Source: an uncultured Collinsella sp.
GTDB taxonomy: Bacteria; Actinomycetota; Coriobacteriia; Coriobacteriales; Coriobacteriaceae
Length of the DNA stretch: 6,399 bases
Direction: 5' to 3'
Assembly (NCBI GenBank): GCA_900545995.1
Contig: URBM01000105.1
Span: 1 to 6,399 of the forward strand
Position numbers and translations under genes: made by a program. Under the pieces are notes generated by a model. It was not told where the DNA came from and did no database searches. It was given only the letters and a program-made list of their open reading frames with translations. Of this stretch, positions 5,157 to 6,399 are shown in pieces; position 1 is the first letter of the stretch; every line of letters begins with the position of its first letter.

Positions 5157-6399
5157 ATGACGAAAGGTCTGCACGTGCCTTCCGAGATCGGCAAGCTCAG
5201 GAAGGTCTGCCTGCACCGTCCCGGCGACGAGCTCCTCAACCTTCCGCCCGACGAGCTCGAGCGACTCCTGTTCGACGACGTCCCGTTCCTGGAGGTCGCA
5301 CAGCAGGAGCACGACACCTTCGCCCAGATCCTGAGGGACCAGGGCGTGGAGGTCCTCTACCTCGAGAACCTCGTCGCCGAGGTGTTCGACCAGGTCCCCG
5401 GCGCCCGCGCCGAGTTCACCGGCCAGTACATCGCCGAGGCAGGCATCCGCGGCCAGCACATGCCGCAGATCGTCCGCGAGAAGCTGGACTCCATCGAGGA
5501 CAACCTCGAGTTCGTCAAGAAGACCATGGCCGGCATGACCAAGGCCGAGATCGACCTGCCCCTCACGGCGTCCACGACCCTCGACTCCCTGGTCAACTCC
5601 GAGTCCGAGTCCGACCTGATCATCGACCCGATGCCCAACCTCTACTTCACCCGCGACCCGTTCGCGGTCGTCGGCGAGGGCGTCAACCTCAACCGCATGT
5701 ACTCGGTCACCCGCAACCGCGAGACCCTGTACGGCAAGTACGTCTTCAAGTACCACCCCGACTACAAGGACGTCTCCCTGTACTTCCGCCGCGACTGCCA
5801 GTTCCACACCGAGGGCGGCGACGTGCTGAACATCAACGAGAAGACCCTCGCCGTCGGCATCTCCCAGCGCACCCAGGCCGCCGCTATCGACGTCATGGCC
5901 CAGAACATCTTCTGGAACTCCGACTCCAAGGTCGAGCGCATCCTGGCCTTCGACATCCCGGTCTCGCGCGCCTTCATGCACCTCGACACGGTCTTCACCC
6001 AGATCGACGTCGATAAGTTCACGATCCACCCCGCCATCATGGGCACCCTGCGCGTCTACGAGCTGACCGCCGGCAAGAACCCGGGCGACGTGAACATCCG
6101 CCTGATCGAGGACACCCTCGAGCACGTCCTGGAGGACGCCACCGGCGTCGACCAGGTCAAGCTGATCCCCTGCGGCGGCGGCGACCCGATCGCGGCCTCC
6201 CGCGAGCAGTGGAACGACGGCTCCAACACCCTGTGCGTCGAGCCCGGCAAGATCTGCGTCTACGCCCGCAACACCGTCACCAACGACGTGCTGTACAAGG
6301 AGGGCCTGGACCTTCTCGTCGTGCCCTCCGCCGAGCTCTCCCGCGGCCGCGGCGGCCCGCGCTGCATGAGCATGCCCTTCTGGCGCGAGGACCTCTAAG
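5133..6399 (+). repeat. 1267-bp direct repeat, copy 2 (arcA with its ribosome-binding site)
   Basis: Second copy of the 2045-3311 segment, in the same orientation and apparently without any base change. It runs to the last base of the window, one base beyond the arcA stop. The contig probably breaks here because an assembler could not extend past the repeat, so the true right-hand neighbour is unknown. Confidence 0.95.
5157..6398 (+). CDS. arcA: Arginine deiminase, copy 2
   Basis: Complete 413-residue arginine deiminase, identical in protein and apparently in every codon to copy 1, including silent positions. It has the same catalytic set: Asp167, Glu219, His275, Asp277 and Cys403 in GRGGPRCMSMP. 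The stop ends one base before the window end, so nothing is known of what follows; in many bacteria arcB, arcC or an arginine/ornithine antiporter gene would come next, but none is visible. The promoter and leader differ from those of copy 1 while keeping the same elements, so the copies could make the same enzyme under partly different control. An additional dyad and a distal LytTR-like pair upstream are specific to this copy. Confidence 0.97.
   Translation: MTKGLHVPSEIGKLRKVCLHRPGDELLNLPPDELERLLFDDVPFLEVAQQEHDTFAQILRDQGVEVLYLENLVAEVFDQVPGARAEFTGQYIAEAGIRGQHMPQIVREKLDSIEDNLEFVKKTMAGMTKAEIDLPLTASTTLDSLVNSESESDLIIDPMPNLYFTRDPFAVVGEGVNLNRMYSVTRNRETLYGKYVFKYHPDYKDVSLYFRRDCQFHTEGGDVLNINEKTLAVGISQRTQAAAIDVMAQNIFWNSDSKVERILAFDIPVSRAFMHLDTVFTQIDVDKFTIHPAIMGTLRVYELTAGKNPGDVNIRLIEDTLEHVLEDATGVDQVKLIPCGGGDPIAASREQWNDGSNTLCVEPGKICVYARNTVTNDVLYKEGLDLLVVPSAELSRGRGGPRCMSMPFWREDL

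Noticed and set aside
2045..6399. Duplication as part of a transposon or insertion sequence
   Set aside because: There is no transposase, no terminal inverted repeats and no target-site duplication at the repeat edges; the repeat unit is the arcA gene itself.
1..6399. CRISPR array, tRNA or rRNA gene
   Set aside because: No regularly spaced repeat-spacer units, cloverleaf-like sequence or rRNA-like stretch was seen on either strand.

Overview
The window looks like a complete short-read contig of bacterial DNA. GC-rich genes with strongly C/G-biased third codon positions are separated by AT-rich intergenic stretches of about 500 bp. Protein style (PPK1, arginine deiminase, fold-type I aminotransferase) and codon use suggest a gut actinobacterium of the class Coriobacteriia, perhaps Collinsella-like. 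That placement is inference from general resemblance; no rRNA or other marker is present.

Layout. Bases 1-47 are not genomic: they are the end of Illumina P5, an 8-base index and the Nextera transposase read-1 adapter. Bases 48-1516 (minus strand) are the first ~489 codons of polyphosphate kinase ppk1, cut off by the contig end. An AT-rich divergent intergenic region (1517-2068) carries the promoter and leader of a first arginine deiminase gene, arcA copy 1 (2069-3310). A strong hairpin (3373-3402) then separates it from a PLP-dependent class I/II aminotransferase (3460-4584), which ends at an intrinsic terminator (4633-4671). A second AT-rich intergenic region (4672-5156) leads into arcA copy 2 (5157-6398), whose stop codon lies one base before the window end.

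The most interesting content is regulatory. The two arcA reading frames appear identical at nucleotide level from 24 bp before the ATG to 1 bp after the stop (1267 bp), while their upstream regions have diverged except for spaced conserved blocks. These blocks resolve into: (a) a pair of direct repeats (ACCGTTCAT-type, 9 bp + 12 bp spacer + 9 bp) fitting the published LytTR-family regulator consensus; (b) a weak -35 / good -10 promoter with a 17-bp spacer at the same distance from the repeats; and (c) a ~75-nt leader with two tandem hairpins whose arms differ between copies in largely pairing-preserving ways. A further LytTR-like pair, in reverse orientation with the same 12-bp spacer, lies ~250 bp further upstream of copy 2.

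How the genes could work together: arginine deiminase (arginine to citrulline + ammonia) begins the arginine deiminase energy pathway. Two promoters driving the same enzyme, both apparently under a LytTR-type activator, would allow high or differently tuned expression. The aminotransferase between the copies may act on a related amino acid, but its substrate cannot be read from sequence. ppk1 is divergently transcribed and probably unrelated. No arcB, arcC, arcD or LytTR regulator gene is in the window.
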